A stretch of DNA of 64,000 bases. Origin: Rs1 sp000416275 (GTDB lineage: Bacteria; Pseudomonadota; Gammaproteobacteria; Pseudomonadales; Balneatricaceae). The notes under the pieces were generated by a model. The model was not told the DNA's origin. It worked only from the letters and a program-made list of their open reading frames with translations, and searched no databases. A program made the position numbers and the translations under genes. Below, one piece after another: positions 46,348 through 55,563 of this stretch; positions within the stretch are counted from its first letter, which is position 1, and each line of letters starts with the position of its first letter. The stretch is from positions 1,736,001 through 1,800,000 of the forward strand of contig OZ251574.1 of the NCBI GenBank assembly GCA_965243635.1, in the 5' to 3' direction.

Positions 46348-46637
46348 ATGGGTTCTCTGCTGCTGACATTCTCTTATTGATGTGGTCATATTTAATGTTG
46401 TCGAAAATAGAAATGTTAGTCGCCGAAAAGCTCTTTATAAATCAAGTTGCAACGCGGCTTAACTCGCCACAACAACGGCTAGTCAACTGAGGTTTAGGTT
46501 TAGCCGGCGGCTCAAGATGAAATTGTAAAGCAATGCTAGAAATGAAGCGACTATTAATCCAGCGACTATTAATCAAGTGGCTGGTTGGTGCAATATGCGG
46601 GTTAGATAGCCCAGCCAGTCAACGGGTTACTCATAGT

Positions 46638-46797
46638 CCTGAATCCGTGACTTCAAAGCGAATACAGAGTGTAAGATATTGGTTTTACAGTGGAATTGAA
46701 AAATCTTAGCTGCACCCATAGGTTCAGCGGGTATTTTTCTAACCGCTGTAGAATCAAGAGCTTGCGCTATGTGGTGCAGTGAAGTCACCGATTCAGG
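46638..46797 (+). repeat. MITE copy C (complete) with a 5-bp target duplication
   Basis: 160 bp from CCTGAATCCGTGACTTCA to TGAAGTCACCGATTCAGG, with 18-bp terminal inverted repeats (one mismatch). It is flanked by ATAGT on both sides. The homologous stretch after HD-gene copy 2 (57400) lacks it, reading ACTCATAGCGCTATACC, so an empty site exists in the same window. Confidence 0.95.
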
Positions 46798-46938
46798 ATA
46801 GTGCTTACCTATTTAGCCCGAGGAACTGTCTATGCTATAGTCTATTCTCTGCGAACAAATAAATAGTGGTTAACAATAGGGGCAACTGTATTTGTAAGTC
46901 TTTTCCCGATCAGCCATATTAATGGTGTAGAATTTACC

Positions 46939-47360
46939 ATGAAGAAAGATGTACTCTACATGGGTAAAGCCCAATCAATCATAGATAAACTTCCTAAAGA
47001 CGTCTTAGAAATGATTAATACACATTTGCAGGCGCTACAGTGCAGTAAATGTTCTAGTTTCAGTGAATTACCGGATTGGAATAACCAGGGTAAATTCACT
47101 GATAAGCCCTTAAAAGGTAAAAAGTTAGTAGGATCGCATCAACTTACACCTGAATCCGTGACTTCAAAGTGAATACAGAGTGTAAAATATTGGTTTTACA
47201 GTGGAATTGAAAAATCTTAGCTGCACCCGTAGGTTCAGCGGGTATTTTTCTAACCGTTGTAAAATCAAGAGCTTGCGCTATGTGGTGCTGTGAAGTCACT
47301 GATTCAGGTTACAGTAAAACATCGCGATAGTTATCGCGTCATCTGCGTTGCTAAGCATGA
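46939..47360 (+). pseudogene. RelE/Gp49-like toxin gene interrupted by MITE D
   Basis: The first 70 codons (MKKDVLYMGKAQSIIDKLPK...KPLKGKKLVGSHQLT) run into MITE D. Deleting the MITE and one TTACA copy continues the frame as VKHRDSYRVICVAKHDDF before MITE E. LPxDV...KPLKG...SYRV is the pattern of RelE/HigB-type and phage Gp49-like proteins. Now the frame ends with a few MITE-derived residues (PESVTSK). No antitoxin gene was found downstream, where MITE E has erased the sequence. Confidence 0.7.
47149..47308 (+). repeat. MITE copy D (complete) with a 5-bp target duplication
   Basis: 160 bp, the same ends as copy C and over 95 percent similar by eye. It is flanked by TTACA at 47144-47148 and 47309-47313. 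It lies inside the RelE-like gene. Confidence 0.95.
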
Positions 47361-47510
47361 TGACTTCAAAGTGAATACATAGTGTAAGATATTGGTTCTA
47401 CATTGGAATTGAAAAATTTAAGCGGTACCCATAGGTTCAGCGGGTATTTTTCTAACCGCTGTAGAATCAAGAACTTGTGCTATCTGGTGCAGTGAAGTCG
47501 CTGATTCAGG
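47361..47510 (+). repeat. MITE copy E (left end missing)
   Basis: Starts at TGACTTCAAAGTGAATACA and ends at GCTGATTCAGG, so the first ten bases of the element are missing. It is more diverged than copies C and D. It follows copy D after 52 bp of toxin-gene sequence. Confidence 0.85.
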
Positions 47511-47582
47511 TACATATCAAAATATGGATTTGATTCGTATTGTATTGTTTATCTAAAATTAAAAATATTCAGGAATAAAAGC

Positions 47583-48206
47583 ATGATTTTAGATCTAACA
47601 AAAATATTTTTATTTAGTACTATTATAATGCTAGTAGGGTGTGATTTATATGATAAAAATGAAAATTTAACAATATATAGATTTGGTGATAATAATAATT
47701 TAAGCCAGTATTTGTATGATAATAGTAAGAAAACCGATGTGTTAATATCTAAACAAGATATATATAAATTTTCAGATATCAATGCTTATAGTAACATTCG
47801 CGTAGAATATAAAGATGCGAGACTTGAAGAAGGTTTTTTTCTAGTTAGTTTAAATTACAGTGAACGAGGTTATTCACATAAAAGTAAAAATACTTATTAT
47901 TACAAGAACACTATTGATCCATCTGTTTATAAACGAAAAGAAATAATCATCCCAAATATAAATAACAAATTAGTTTATGAATATGAGGGCCTCGAATTAT
48001 ACATAATAGATTCTGAGAGCCAATATGATTATACAACATTTAAATGTACAAAGATTGTTACTATGGTATGCAAGGTAAGCTCATTTATTAACGAAAATAT
48101 TAGATTAGAATTTCATTTCAAAACAAATATGGACAACTATACCAATATAACTATTGCCAATGATGCAATTAATGAAGTTTCTACTAATATTAAAAAAGTT
48201 TTGTAG
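47583..48206 (+). CDS. AT-rich predicted lipoprotein, unknown function
   Basis: A 207-aa protein with an N-terminal hydrophobic stretch and lipobox LVGC (Cys20), which predicts attachment to a membrane after cleavage. The mature part is Asn-, Tyr- and Lys-rich (NLTIYRFGDNNNL..., RKEIIIPNINNKLVYEYEG) and resembles no family I can name. The codons are far more AT-rich than in the flanking chromosome, a sign of recent transfer. AGGAAT lies five bases upstream of the ATG. It is flanked by MITE E and the IS1380 remnant. Confidence 0.65.
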   Translation: MILDLTKIFLFSTIIMLVGCDLYDKNENLTIYRFGDNNNLSQYLYDNSKKTDVLISKQDIYKFSDINAYSNIRVEYKDARLEEGFFLVSLNYSERGYSHKSKNTYYYKNTIDPSVYKRKEIIIPNINNKLVYEYEGLELYIIDSESQYDYTTFKCTKIVTMVCKVSSFINENIRLEFHFKTNMDNYTNITIANDAINEVSTNIKKVL

Positions 48207-48239
48207 GATAAATAATTACTGCTGTTTAAATAAATTTTA

Positions 48240-48841
48240 CCTGAATCCGTGACTTAAAAATCACAAATATTGTACCAAAGCCATGCACCATCGGTGTTTA
48301 CGCGGTAAAATAGCCGATTATTATACTCTCCCAATCAGTGATATTTCAATGCACGCATTTAAGCTAGAACAATCCAAAACTGAAATTCTGTAACCACATG
48401 CTGGATTAGCGTTAGTGGGTCGTCATCTTAATCATCAGACTACATTAAATAAAACCTCTCTCACCCTATCTAAGCGCCATGGTATCGCAAATATCGACCT
48501 TATCCGAACTTACTTGGGCCAGATGTGTCTAGGAAAAAGTGACTTTGAAGCTGTAGAAAATCCTCGTCATGATCCTTTTTTTAAAGCGGTGATGGGCATC
48601 AAACAATCCGTCTCTTCAGCAAGGCTACGTCAGCGTTTCGATGAAGATGCTGCTCGATTGATCCCCCCTTTTGGACGATGCTTGTGTGGAGTTCATGAAA
48701 AATGTTAAGGTGCCGATCACTGGGTTATCGACTGGCCACGTGCCGCTAGATATTGATGTGTTTCTGATGGACAATAGCGATTCAAAGAAACGGCTTGAGG
48801 GCTATAAGCTGCATCCGCATAAAGTGCTGCTTCAACCCTAG
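48240..48841 (+). pseudogene. IS1380-family transposase remnant with the MITE terminus
   Basis: CCTGAATCCGTGACTT at 48240-48255 is the MITE terminal sequence. 109 bp later an ATG (48349) opens MHAFKLEQSK, a TAA interrupts after 14 codons, then VGRHLNHQTTLNK...DLIRTYLGQMCLGKSDFEAVEN and SARLRQRFDEDAARL follow. After a frameshift near 48665 it continues as DDACVEFMKNVKVPITGLS and DIDVFLMDNSDSKK to TAG at 48841. This is the N-terminal half of an IS1380-type transposase. The right end of the IS is lost. Confidence 0.8.
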
Positions 48842-49076
48842 AAGCTAATCACATCAGCTAATTTATTAGAAAATAGTAGTGATTAAAAGTGCTAGACCCA
48901 TGTTTTTTGCCTCTTTGATCCAAGAGAGCGCTCTTTCCTTTACCTAGTCTTTATTTTTTAAGAAACAGTACAGTCTTCTATACTCTTGTTATCAAACGTG
49001 AGCTTACGGCAGCATAGCTCAACTTTATATTTTTAATCAGATCTAATGGTTGCGACTTACTTAATGAGGACGCAAC

Positions 49077-49442
49077 ATGAAAAATTCAGATCAACTTTCT
49101 ATCACCGCGACTGCTTTCGACCAGTGGCGAACTCAGCGTGCAAGTCGTAGTGAACGTACTCCGTTAGCATTACGACAGCAAGCTATCTCACTTTTTAAAA
49201 GTTATTCATCATCCAGCATCACTACCGCTTTAAAAATCAGTGGAACTCAGTTAAAGCAGTGGAAGATACTCCTTGCACCTAAAGATGAACACACTGATTT
49301 CATCCACTTACCCAGCTTAAACACGCCCTCCACAGAGCCACTAAATATCAGTCTTTCTTTTGCTAATGGAGCCTCAATGGTCTTTAGCGGCACTCTGTCT
49401 CCTACTGTGCTTCTCTCTATTATTCAGGAGTGCAAGCTATGA
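49077..49442 (+). CDS. tnpA: IS66 accessory protein TnpA (copy 2)
   Basis: 121 aa, identical to the protein of copy 1. It is the first gene of the IS operon and its stop overlaps the tnpB start (ATGA). Confidence 0.9.
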   Translation: MKNSDQLSITATAFDQWRTQRASRSERTPLALRQQAISLFKSYSSSSITTALKISGTQLKQWKILLAPKDEHTDFIHLPSLNTPSTEPLNISLSFANGASMVFSGTLSPTVLLSIIQECKL

Positions 49443-49774
49443 TACAGCTCACCGCACAGACTAAAATTCTGTTGGCGACTACACCGGCTGATTTTCGTTG
49501 TGGCATCGATGGCCTCGCCGCACTTTGCCGGTTAAAGCTCAAACATGATCCACGTTGTCAGACGCTGTTTGTTTTTATCAATCGCAGTAAAACCATGATC
49601 AGAGCGTTGGCTTATGATGGCACCGGCTTTTGGTTAATGACCAAACGCTTATCCAAAGGCAAGTTTTCTGGGTGGCCAACAACAGGGGTTATCAATGCCT
49701 TAGCAGCAACGGAACTTCGCGCGTTATTAAGTGGCGAGAGTTATTCACACGGCAAGGCAAACCTTGGTCTGTGA
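49439..49774 (+). CDS. tnpB: IS66 accessory protein TnpB (copy 2)
   Basis: 111 aa, identical to copy 1, starting at ATG 49439 within the tnpA stop. It ends 69 bp before tnpC. Confidence 0.92.
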   Translation: MIQLTAQTKILLATTPADFRCGIDGLAALCRLKLKHDPRCQTLFVFINRSKTMIRALAYDGTGFWLMTKRLSKGKFSGWPTTGVINALAATELRALLSGESYSHGKANLGL

Positions 49775-49843
49775 GAAACTTTTTTTTGTTGCTGTATAAA
49801 TCCTGTCCTATATCATCAACGTATCTTTTACGGAGCTGACCTT

Positions 49844-51448
49844 TTGAAAACCCAATATTCTGACATAAACACCCAAGCGCTAGACGCACTGATTCAACGC
49901 GTGAGTGAAGCTAAAGAGCATAACTTGGCTTTGACGCCAGAAGATTGTCAGTTACTTATTGATGCGTTACTAACGTTGGCCAGCATGCAAGAAAATCTTG
50001 CCAGCAATAGTATCACCATCCATAAATTAAAAAAGTTAGTGGGAATGGTTAAATCATCGGAGAAGCTTCGCTCTAGCTTAGCGCAGAGCAATGCAAAAAA
50101 GTCGAAGAAAAAGAAGAAAGGTAACAAGTCCGACAGCCCCGTCGCCACCATCAAGCCTGTCGTTGTACACCATCCATTAGCAGACATGGCGAAGGGTGAT
50201 GATTGCCCGGAATGTGATCGCGGAAAATTATATAAATACGAACCTGCAACCTTGCTACGCATTATAGGCCAGAGCCCCTTCCAGAGTGAGCAACATGTGA
50301 TGGAGCGGCTGCGTTGTAATACTTGTGGTGCCTATTTTACTGCGCCTTTACCTGAGGAGGTATTAAACGATGGGGGTGCTAATCAGAAATACGGACATTC
50401 AGCCCGCTCTATCATGGGTATCGCTAAGTTTGGCATGGGTTCACCCTATTATCGTCAGGGAGCGATGCAAAATTTATTGGGCGTCCCTATCACAGCGTCC
50501 ACTATCTTTGATCAAAACGAGCATTTATCCAATGCGCTTCACCCAGTGCTTAAACATCTCGTACTATTAGCGGCAAACGCCACTCACTATTACCTAGATG
50601 ACACGACGAATCGCATCTTGGATGCAAAACCGATCATCAAAAAGCAGCGTAATAGTCATAAAAGCAAAGAGCGAAAAGGAGTTTATACCTCCGGATTGAT
50701 TGCCACTTTAGACACTGGGCAAAAAGTCACCTTATTTGAAACGAATATAGGTTATGCGGGGGAGTTTATTGATCAGATTTTACAAACGCGTGATCCCTCA
50801 AAGCCACCGCCGATATTGATGTGCGATGGGTTAACCAGTAATAAACCTTCTAAGACTCCCTGCATCATGGCATTGTGCAATAGTCATGGTCGCCGGCAGT
50901 TTTATGATGTCATGAGTCATTTTCCAGAAGAGGTCGATTACCTTCTCGATCGCTATGGCACTATTTGGCACAATGATGATGTCACTAAGGAGAAAAATCT
51001 GAGTGACCAAGGGAGGTTGATGTACCATAAAAAGCACTCACTTCCGGTTATGGAAGAGCTATTGGGGTGGGGGCAATCCATGTTGCAAAGCCAAGGTTCT
51101 ACACAGGCGAAAGTTGAAGAAAATAGTGGATTGGGGAAAGCAATCCGGTATTTTATCAAGCACTACGAAGGGTTGGTACGATTTTGCTACGTTGCTGGTG
51201 CGCAGATAGACAACAACACAATGGAAGCGGCATTAAAGTTGGCGGTGTTAAATCGAAAAAATGCGAGTTTCTACAAGACCCAAGCGGGAGCAAGTATAGG
51301 TGACGTAATCATGTCGCTGATAGCCACTTGTATTCAATCTGGGGTTAATGCTTTTGATTATTTCAATGCTCTGCAGCGAGATAACCAAAAAGTCATCGAT
51401 AATCCAGGAGAATACCTGCCTTGGAATTATCAAAAAAACAACACCTAG
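49844..51448 (+). CDS. tnpC: IS66 transposase TnpC (copy 2)
   Basis: 534 aa from TTG 49844 with GGAG upstream. It is identical to copy 1 except for one residue seen (RDPSKPP here, RDPAKPP in copy 1). The catalytic core is intact, so the element may still be active. Confidence 0.93.
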   Translation: MKTQYSDINTQALDALIQRVSEAKEHNLALTPEDCQLLIDALLTLASMQENLASNSITIHKLKKLVGMVKSSEKLRSSLAQSNAKKSKKKKKGNKSDSPVATIKPVVVHHPLADMAKGDDCPECDRGKLYKYEPATLLRIIGQSPFQSEQHVMERLRCNTCGAYFTAPLPEEVLNDGGANQKYGHSARSIMGIAKFGMGSPYYRQGAMQNLLGVPITASTIFDQNEHLSNALHPVLKHLVLLAANATHYYLDDTTNRILDAKPIIKKQRNSHKSKERKGVYTSGLIATLDTGQKVTLFETNIGYAGEFIDQILQTRDPSKPPPILMCDGLTSNKPSKTPCIMALCNSHGRRQFYDVMSHFPEEVDYLLDRYGTIWHNDDVTKEKNLSDQGRLMYHKKHSLPVMEELLGWGQSMLQSQGSTQAKVEENSGLGKAIRYFIKHYEGLVRFCYVAGAQIDNNTMEAALKLAVLNRKNASFYKTQAGASIGDVIMSLIATCIQSGVNAFDYFNALQRDNQKVIDNPGEYLPWNYQKNNT

Positions 51449-51509
51449 CCCATTGGTAACGGGCTTTTAGACTTCCATTAAAAGTCACGCTATCTTCTCG
51501 TAAGCTCAC

Positions 51510-52696
51510 TTTAAAGATGAAGACCAAGCTATTAGTGCGCTTGATATTGCAATCAAGAACTCCATTGTACCAACTAAAGGTGAATTAGAAGCAAAAAGGG
51601 TTCGACTACAAAAAGAAGTGCTACAAGAAAAAAAATCACTGGCAAGTTTTAAGGTTCACCATAAGTATACTGAAATTCAATGTACGGCTAATGAGTTGAC
51701 TAAGAAAATACACAAGCTAAATAACAAAAATCTAATGCTAAGACGTAAGCTTGACCAATATTGCGAATCTACATCCCCAGGGAAGAATCCTCAACAGTTA
51801 GACATTTTAAAGTTGTATCAAGAAGCTGGAATTAATTTTGGTGACGCAGTTAAAAAAACATTGGATGAAACTCAAATTTTTCACTCGGAAGTCATTAAAA
51901 ATCGGGCAAATTTCCTAAAGGCGGAAATATGTGAAATTGAAAGTGTTTTAGGTCGTAACAATACTTCAATTGAAAGACTTTCTACTGAACGAGCTGATGC
52001 AATGGTTTTACTACAATCCCACGGAGCATTAGAAGATTACAACACACTACACTCAGTACTTCTAGAGAAAAGCGCCTTACTAAATGATACAAAATTAAAG
52101 ATTTCAGAAATTAAATCTATGGCGGAAAAGAAGAAAGCCATTAAAGCCAAAAGAGTAGAGCTCGACAGCTACATTCTAAGAGATTTTGAAGAGTCCAGAA
52201 AATCATGGGAAATAGCAGTAACCAGTTCAATGAAAATTCATTAGCTTTATATAGCAATCCTGGGAACCTTATTCTTAATATATCAGAAAATGGAAGAGTA
52301 AGAGAAAACGCATATAGCTTTGATATGGAAATACAAAGAAGTAGCAGTGAGGGAGTTGGAAAAATGAAAATTTTTTGTTACGACCTTATGTTAGTAGAAA
52401 AATTTTCAAACCAAAATCAAATAAACTTCCTTGTACATGATAGTACTATGTTTGACGGTGTTGATAGTAGACAAGTGGCTCACGCTCTTGAATACGCAAA
52501 CTCAAAAGGAGTCGATTCAAATTTCCAATACATATGTACTTTCAACTCTGACATGATTCCCTACGACGATTTTACAGAAGAGTTTAATTTGGAAGATCAT
52601 GTAAAACTGACGATTAGTGATGAGAATCCAGAAGACTCCTTGTTAGGATTTCAATTTGAGCTCGGCAAAAATGTTAGAGTAGTTAAAAGTAAGTAA
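51510..52696 (+). pseudogene. DUF2326 (ABC-three-component) ATPase, beheaded and frameshifted
   Basis: The frame is open from the very IS66 border (FKDEDQAISALDIAIKNSIV...), showing that the 5' part, including the Walker A region, is gone. A long coiled coil (to about 52200) leads to a frameshift. The second frame, from about 52205, gives NQFNENSLALYSNPGNLIL, KMKIFCYDLMLVEKF and LVHDSTMFDGVDSRQVAHALEYA. These are the DUF2326 C-terminal lobe with the Walker-B/D-loop-like VHDS...D. DUF2326 proteins are ATPases of ABC-three-component conflict systems. Confidence 0.78.
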
Positions 52697-53167
52697 CGAG
52701 ATAAACCTACACGTCTAATAGCGTGAAGTATTACGTTAGCAAAACCTGAATCATTAAAGAACATCAAAACACTGTTTTTTGAGGGTGCCTCAATAGTAAA
52801 TCAAAATACAAGTACGATTTACTATTGAGGAATTTAATACATAATGTTCCCTATCTGATCAACCACACCAGCTCAGATCCGACCTAATCGACAACAAAAT
52901 AGAGATGGAGAGATATGCCTCCGGACTATTTTGAATATTTAGCATGCGATACACTAGCCAAGAACCAATAGCCTATTCCATTCATCAAAAATTCATCTAG
53001 CCTATCATCAGCCACAAAACTATGTTAGGTTTCTTCTTTATAATTTAATATTTTCAATATCCAAAATTACCATTTGAAGTTTATATCCATAATTTAATGT
53101 CTCCATCCATGGTCTTATTAGTTGCTATATGCGTTTAATTGAACACGTGCAATGCTAAGGGTTAAAT
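52697..53167. other. Gene-free gap with a perfect 14-bp inverted repeat
   Basis: 471 bp without a gene. CCTCAATAGTAAAT (52788-52801) and ATTTACTATTGAGG (52817-52830) form a perfect 14-bp stem around a 15-base loop, without a T tract. It may be a terminator for the DUF2326 remnant, an operator, or a transposon end. The rest is AT-rich and probably holds the promoter of the next gene pair. Confidence 0.6.
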
Positions 53168-53785
53168 ATGAATAAAACAAAAATTAGTAAAGAGATAACT
53201 GATATTATTGAGGCTTCATCAGACCTTATTCTGAACCTTGAAGATGAAAGCAAAGTAAGTTATTCAAAGCCCAAGCTAAATATTAATTTCTTTGACCCTC
53301 AAGAGATATCTGATTTAAAATCCAGTATAGACAACATTAAGCTTACAATTCGAGAGAACAGCTTATCAAGTCCTGATGAAATATATAGACACCCACAACT
53401 AGACTTAGAAAAAATTCCAAAAGAAGAGTACGATAGTCTTCTCCAAGATGTCAGAAGAAACAACTATGGTGGGCAGGGCCCCGAAGCTGGTTACGCGTAT
53501 GTTGCTGCTGGGGTAGTTGCTGTAATTGGCGCTAAAAAAGTACACAGCATAGTTTCTAAAAAATTTACCTCTGGTGTTTCATTTCCTGACAACGGATACC
53601 CAGGAAATGGCACCCCATTTCCTGATATTCAAGATCCTAGTGTACCGATTGCAGGTTCCCCGACTCCTAGCCTACCAGGCCCTGGATGGACAGACCCTCT
53701 CCCCCCAACTTTTGATCAGGAAATTTTTGATCGTGTACAGCCCATTCTTATTGATAGGTATTTAAAAAGGGGCATCAATGATTAA
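53168..53785 (+). CDS. Gly/Pro-rich protein, candidate RiPP precursor for the adjacent radical SAM enzyme
   Basis: A 205-aa protein of no known family. Residues 1-95 are charged and helical, leader-like (KISKEITDIIEASSDLILNLEDE). A short Gly/Ala segment (NNYGGQGPEAGYAYVAAGVVAVIGA, about 98-122) follows. Then comes a Pro/Gly/Asp-rich tail (PDNGYPGNGTPFPDIQDP and SPTPSLPGPGWTDPLPP) and a final helix. The stop overlaps the start of the radical SAM gene by eight bases, so the two are translationally coupled. A substrate role is inferred. It could instead be a structural or regulatory partner. Confidence 0.55.
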   Translation: MNKTKISKEITDIIEASSDLILNLEDESKVSYSKPKLNINFFDPQEISDLKSSIDNIKLTIRENSLSSPDEIYRHPQLDLEKIPKEEYDSLLQDVRRNNYGGQGPEAGYAYVAAGVVAVIGAKKVHSIVSKKFTSGVSFPDNGYPGNGTPFPDIQDPSVPIAGSPTPSLPGPGWTDPLPPTFDQEIFDRVQPILIDRYLKRGIND

Positions 53786-55529
53786 ACTTATCCTTGTAAA
53801 CCCCCTATATGACGCGATAAATAGTAAAGAAAGAGGCTTTCAACTAGGTCTTCTATATATAGCAACTTTCGCTGAATCAAAAGGGTACAAAACAAAATTA
53901 GTTATAGGTGAGAATACTACATCCAACATTATCCGGATTCTTGATGAACTTGAAGTTCCACCTTTGGTAGGTTTTTATGTTTCTGCAGATAATATCAATG
54001 AAGTAGAACGAAGTTGCAGCTCGTTACGTAATCTCTATTCTAATTTAAAAATCATATTAGGTGGGCCTCAAGCGAGAGTTGATGAAAAAAGGCTGCTTTT
54101 AGAAAATTTTGCTGATTTTGTATGCATTGGTGACGGCGAGGACTGCATAATTGAGTTATTAGCTAACTTGGATAATGTGAAGTATATAACCAATCATTAC
54201 AACGAAATAACAAATTTAGCTTATATCAAAAATGGAGAGGTTTGTTACGGTTTAAAAAAGGAAGGTAAAAAAGCAAACCATTTAGATACCTACCCAATAC
54301 CAGATAGATCTTTATATGACTACAATTACCTAGAAACTAGCAGCATTTCAACATCAAGAGGATGTCCTAGTAAGTGCACTTTTTGTTACGAAGGTACAAC
54401 TAACAAGATAAAAAGCCACTCCGTAAAAAGAGTATTAGATGAGATGTTATACCTTAGAAGCACGTATAGAACTTCATATATCTCTTTTTTAGATGATACT
54501 TTTACTTCAAACAAAAACAGAGTTTTTGAAATATGTGATTCAATTCTAGATAATTTCACCCCCTGGAGTGATTTAATTTGGTATGCGGAAGCCAAAGTCA
54601 GTGACTTATGTCGCACTAAGGGCATGGCGAAGAAAATGGTTGATGCTGGTCTTGCACGTGCGCAAATAGGGAGTGAGTCAGGGAATCAAAATATTTTAGA
54701 TTATTATAAGAAGTTTATTACCATCGAGCAAACTATCGAAGCTACTGAATTACTCCACGATGCAGGGATCAGTTCAATATTCACAAACTTCATTATTGGG
54801 GGAGTTCATGAAACTCGAGAAACTTTCCTAGATTCACTTAATTTAGCAAAGAAATTAATGAACATCTCTCCAGGAGTTGTTGAGTGCGCGTGCACTTTTC
54901 TAAGCCCTTACATCGGGACTGATATCAGAAATAGGCCAGAGCATTACGGAATTGATATCATTGATCCAGATTTCAAAACTGGTTCGAGTGATTCCTACAT
55001 TTTCGCTAAATCAAAGCAGCTTTCAAAATCTGATGTTTTAGGGATGGGTAAAGAGTTCTATTCCGAAATCAGATCGGAAATGTTGAAAATTTACCCCTCA
55101 CTTTCAAATGACGTTATAAAAAAGCAAATCGAAGCGGCAAATTTCGGGTTAACTAGTAACTGGTATCAGTTTTTAACTGAGGATAGGATTCTATATAAAT
55201 ATAGTGAATTTTTAAAATCGTCCTACCTTACTATTTACTCTGACGACCTTGACCCTGTTAAAATATTACCTATTAGAACATTTGACCTTGAACTAATAAG
55301 TGGTAATGAGTATTTTTGGGCAAGGAGACAAAGAAAAATAACTTTTCCTCCATTGGAATTGCTACTAATGGAGTTAGCATCTGGGAAACTTTCAATGAAG
55401 GAAATAGTCGATATTGCTTATAGTGAATTTGGTAGAAGCAAAAGTTTATCTGAATTTTTTTATGATGTAATAAACTTCTTTAACTCTTCAGCCTCAGAAT
55501 TCTTAATTTGCTACAGAAGATTCTGTTAA
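53778..55529 (+). CDS. B12-binding-type radical SAM enzyme with a PqqD-like C-terminus
   Basis: A 583-aa protein. Residues 1-140 form a Rossmann-like B12-binding-type domain (GLLYIATFAESKGYKTKLV, IILGGPQARVDEKRLL, FVCIGDGEDCIIELL) without an obvious D-x-H-x-x-G cobalamin motif. The radical SAM core carries RGCPSKCTFCYE with Cys196, Cys200 and Cys203 binding the 4Fe-4S cluster, and AQIGSESGNQNIL plus FIIGGVHETRETF further on. The last 80 residues (LLLMELASGKLSMKEIVDIAYSEFG...FFYDVINFFN) resemble a PqqD/RRE-like wing, a domain that binds peptide leaders. The AT-rich codons suggest transfer. Confidence 0.85.
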   Translation: MIKLILVNPLYDAINSKERGFQLGLLYIATFAESKGYKTKLVIGENTTSNIIRILDELEVPPLVGFYVSADNINEVERSCSSLRNLYSNLKIILGGPQARVDEKRLLLENFADFVCIGDGEDCIIELLANLDNVKYITNHYNEITNLAYIKNGEVCYGLKKEGKKANHLDTYPIPDRSLYDYNYLETSSISTSRGCPSKCTFCYEGTTNKIKSHSVKRVLDEMLYLRSTYRTSYISFLDDTFTSNKNRVFEICDSILDNFTPWSDLIWYAEAKVSDLCRTKGMAKKMVDAGLARAQIGSESGNQNILDYYKKFITIEQTIEATELLHDAGISSIFTNFIIGGVHETRETFLDSLNLAKKLMNISPGVVECACTFLSPYIGTDIRNRPEHYGIDIIDPDFKTGSSDSYIFAKSKQLSKSDVLGMGKEFYSEIRSEMLKIYPSLSNDVIKKQIEAANFGLTSNWYQFLTEDRILYKYSEFLKSSYLTIYSDDLDPVKILPIRTFDLELISGNEYFWARRQRKITFPPLELLLMELASGKLSMKEIVDIAYSEFGRSKSLSEFFYDVINFFNSSASEFLICYRRFC

Positions 55530-55563
55530 ATAATAGAAGCCCTAAGCAATACAGTAGGCAAAG

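Larger units (their letters stand above)
48998..51509 (+). mobile_element. IS66-family element, copy 2 (complete, inverted to copy 1)
   Basis: 2512 bp, one base longer than copy 1: the T run before tnpC has eight T residues against seven. The ends are the same GTGAGCTTACG / CGTAAGCTCAC. The flanking octamers are TATCAAAC and TTTAAAGA, so no target duplication exists. Either adjacent DNA was deleted or the element was joined by recombination. Confidence 0.97.

Noticed and set aside
52205..52696. An independent 163-aa gene after the coiled-coil frame
   Set aside because: Its content is the C-terminal lobe of the same DUF2326 protein, so a frameshifted single gene is more likely.
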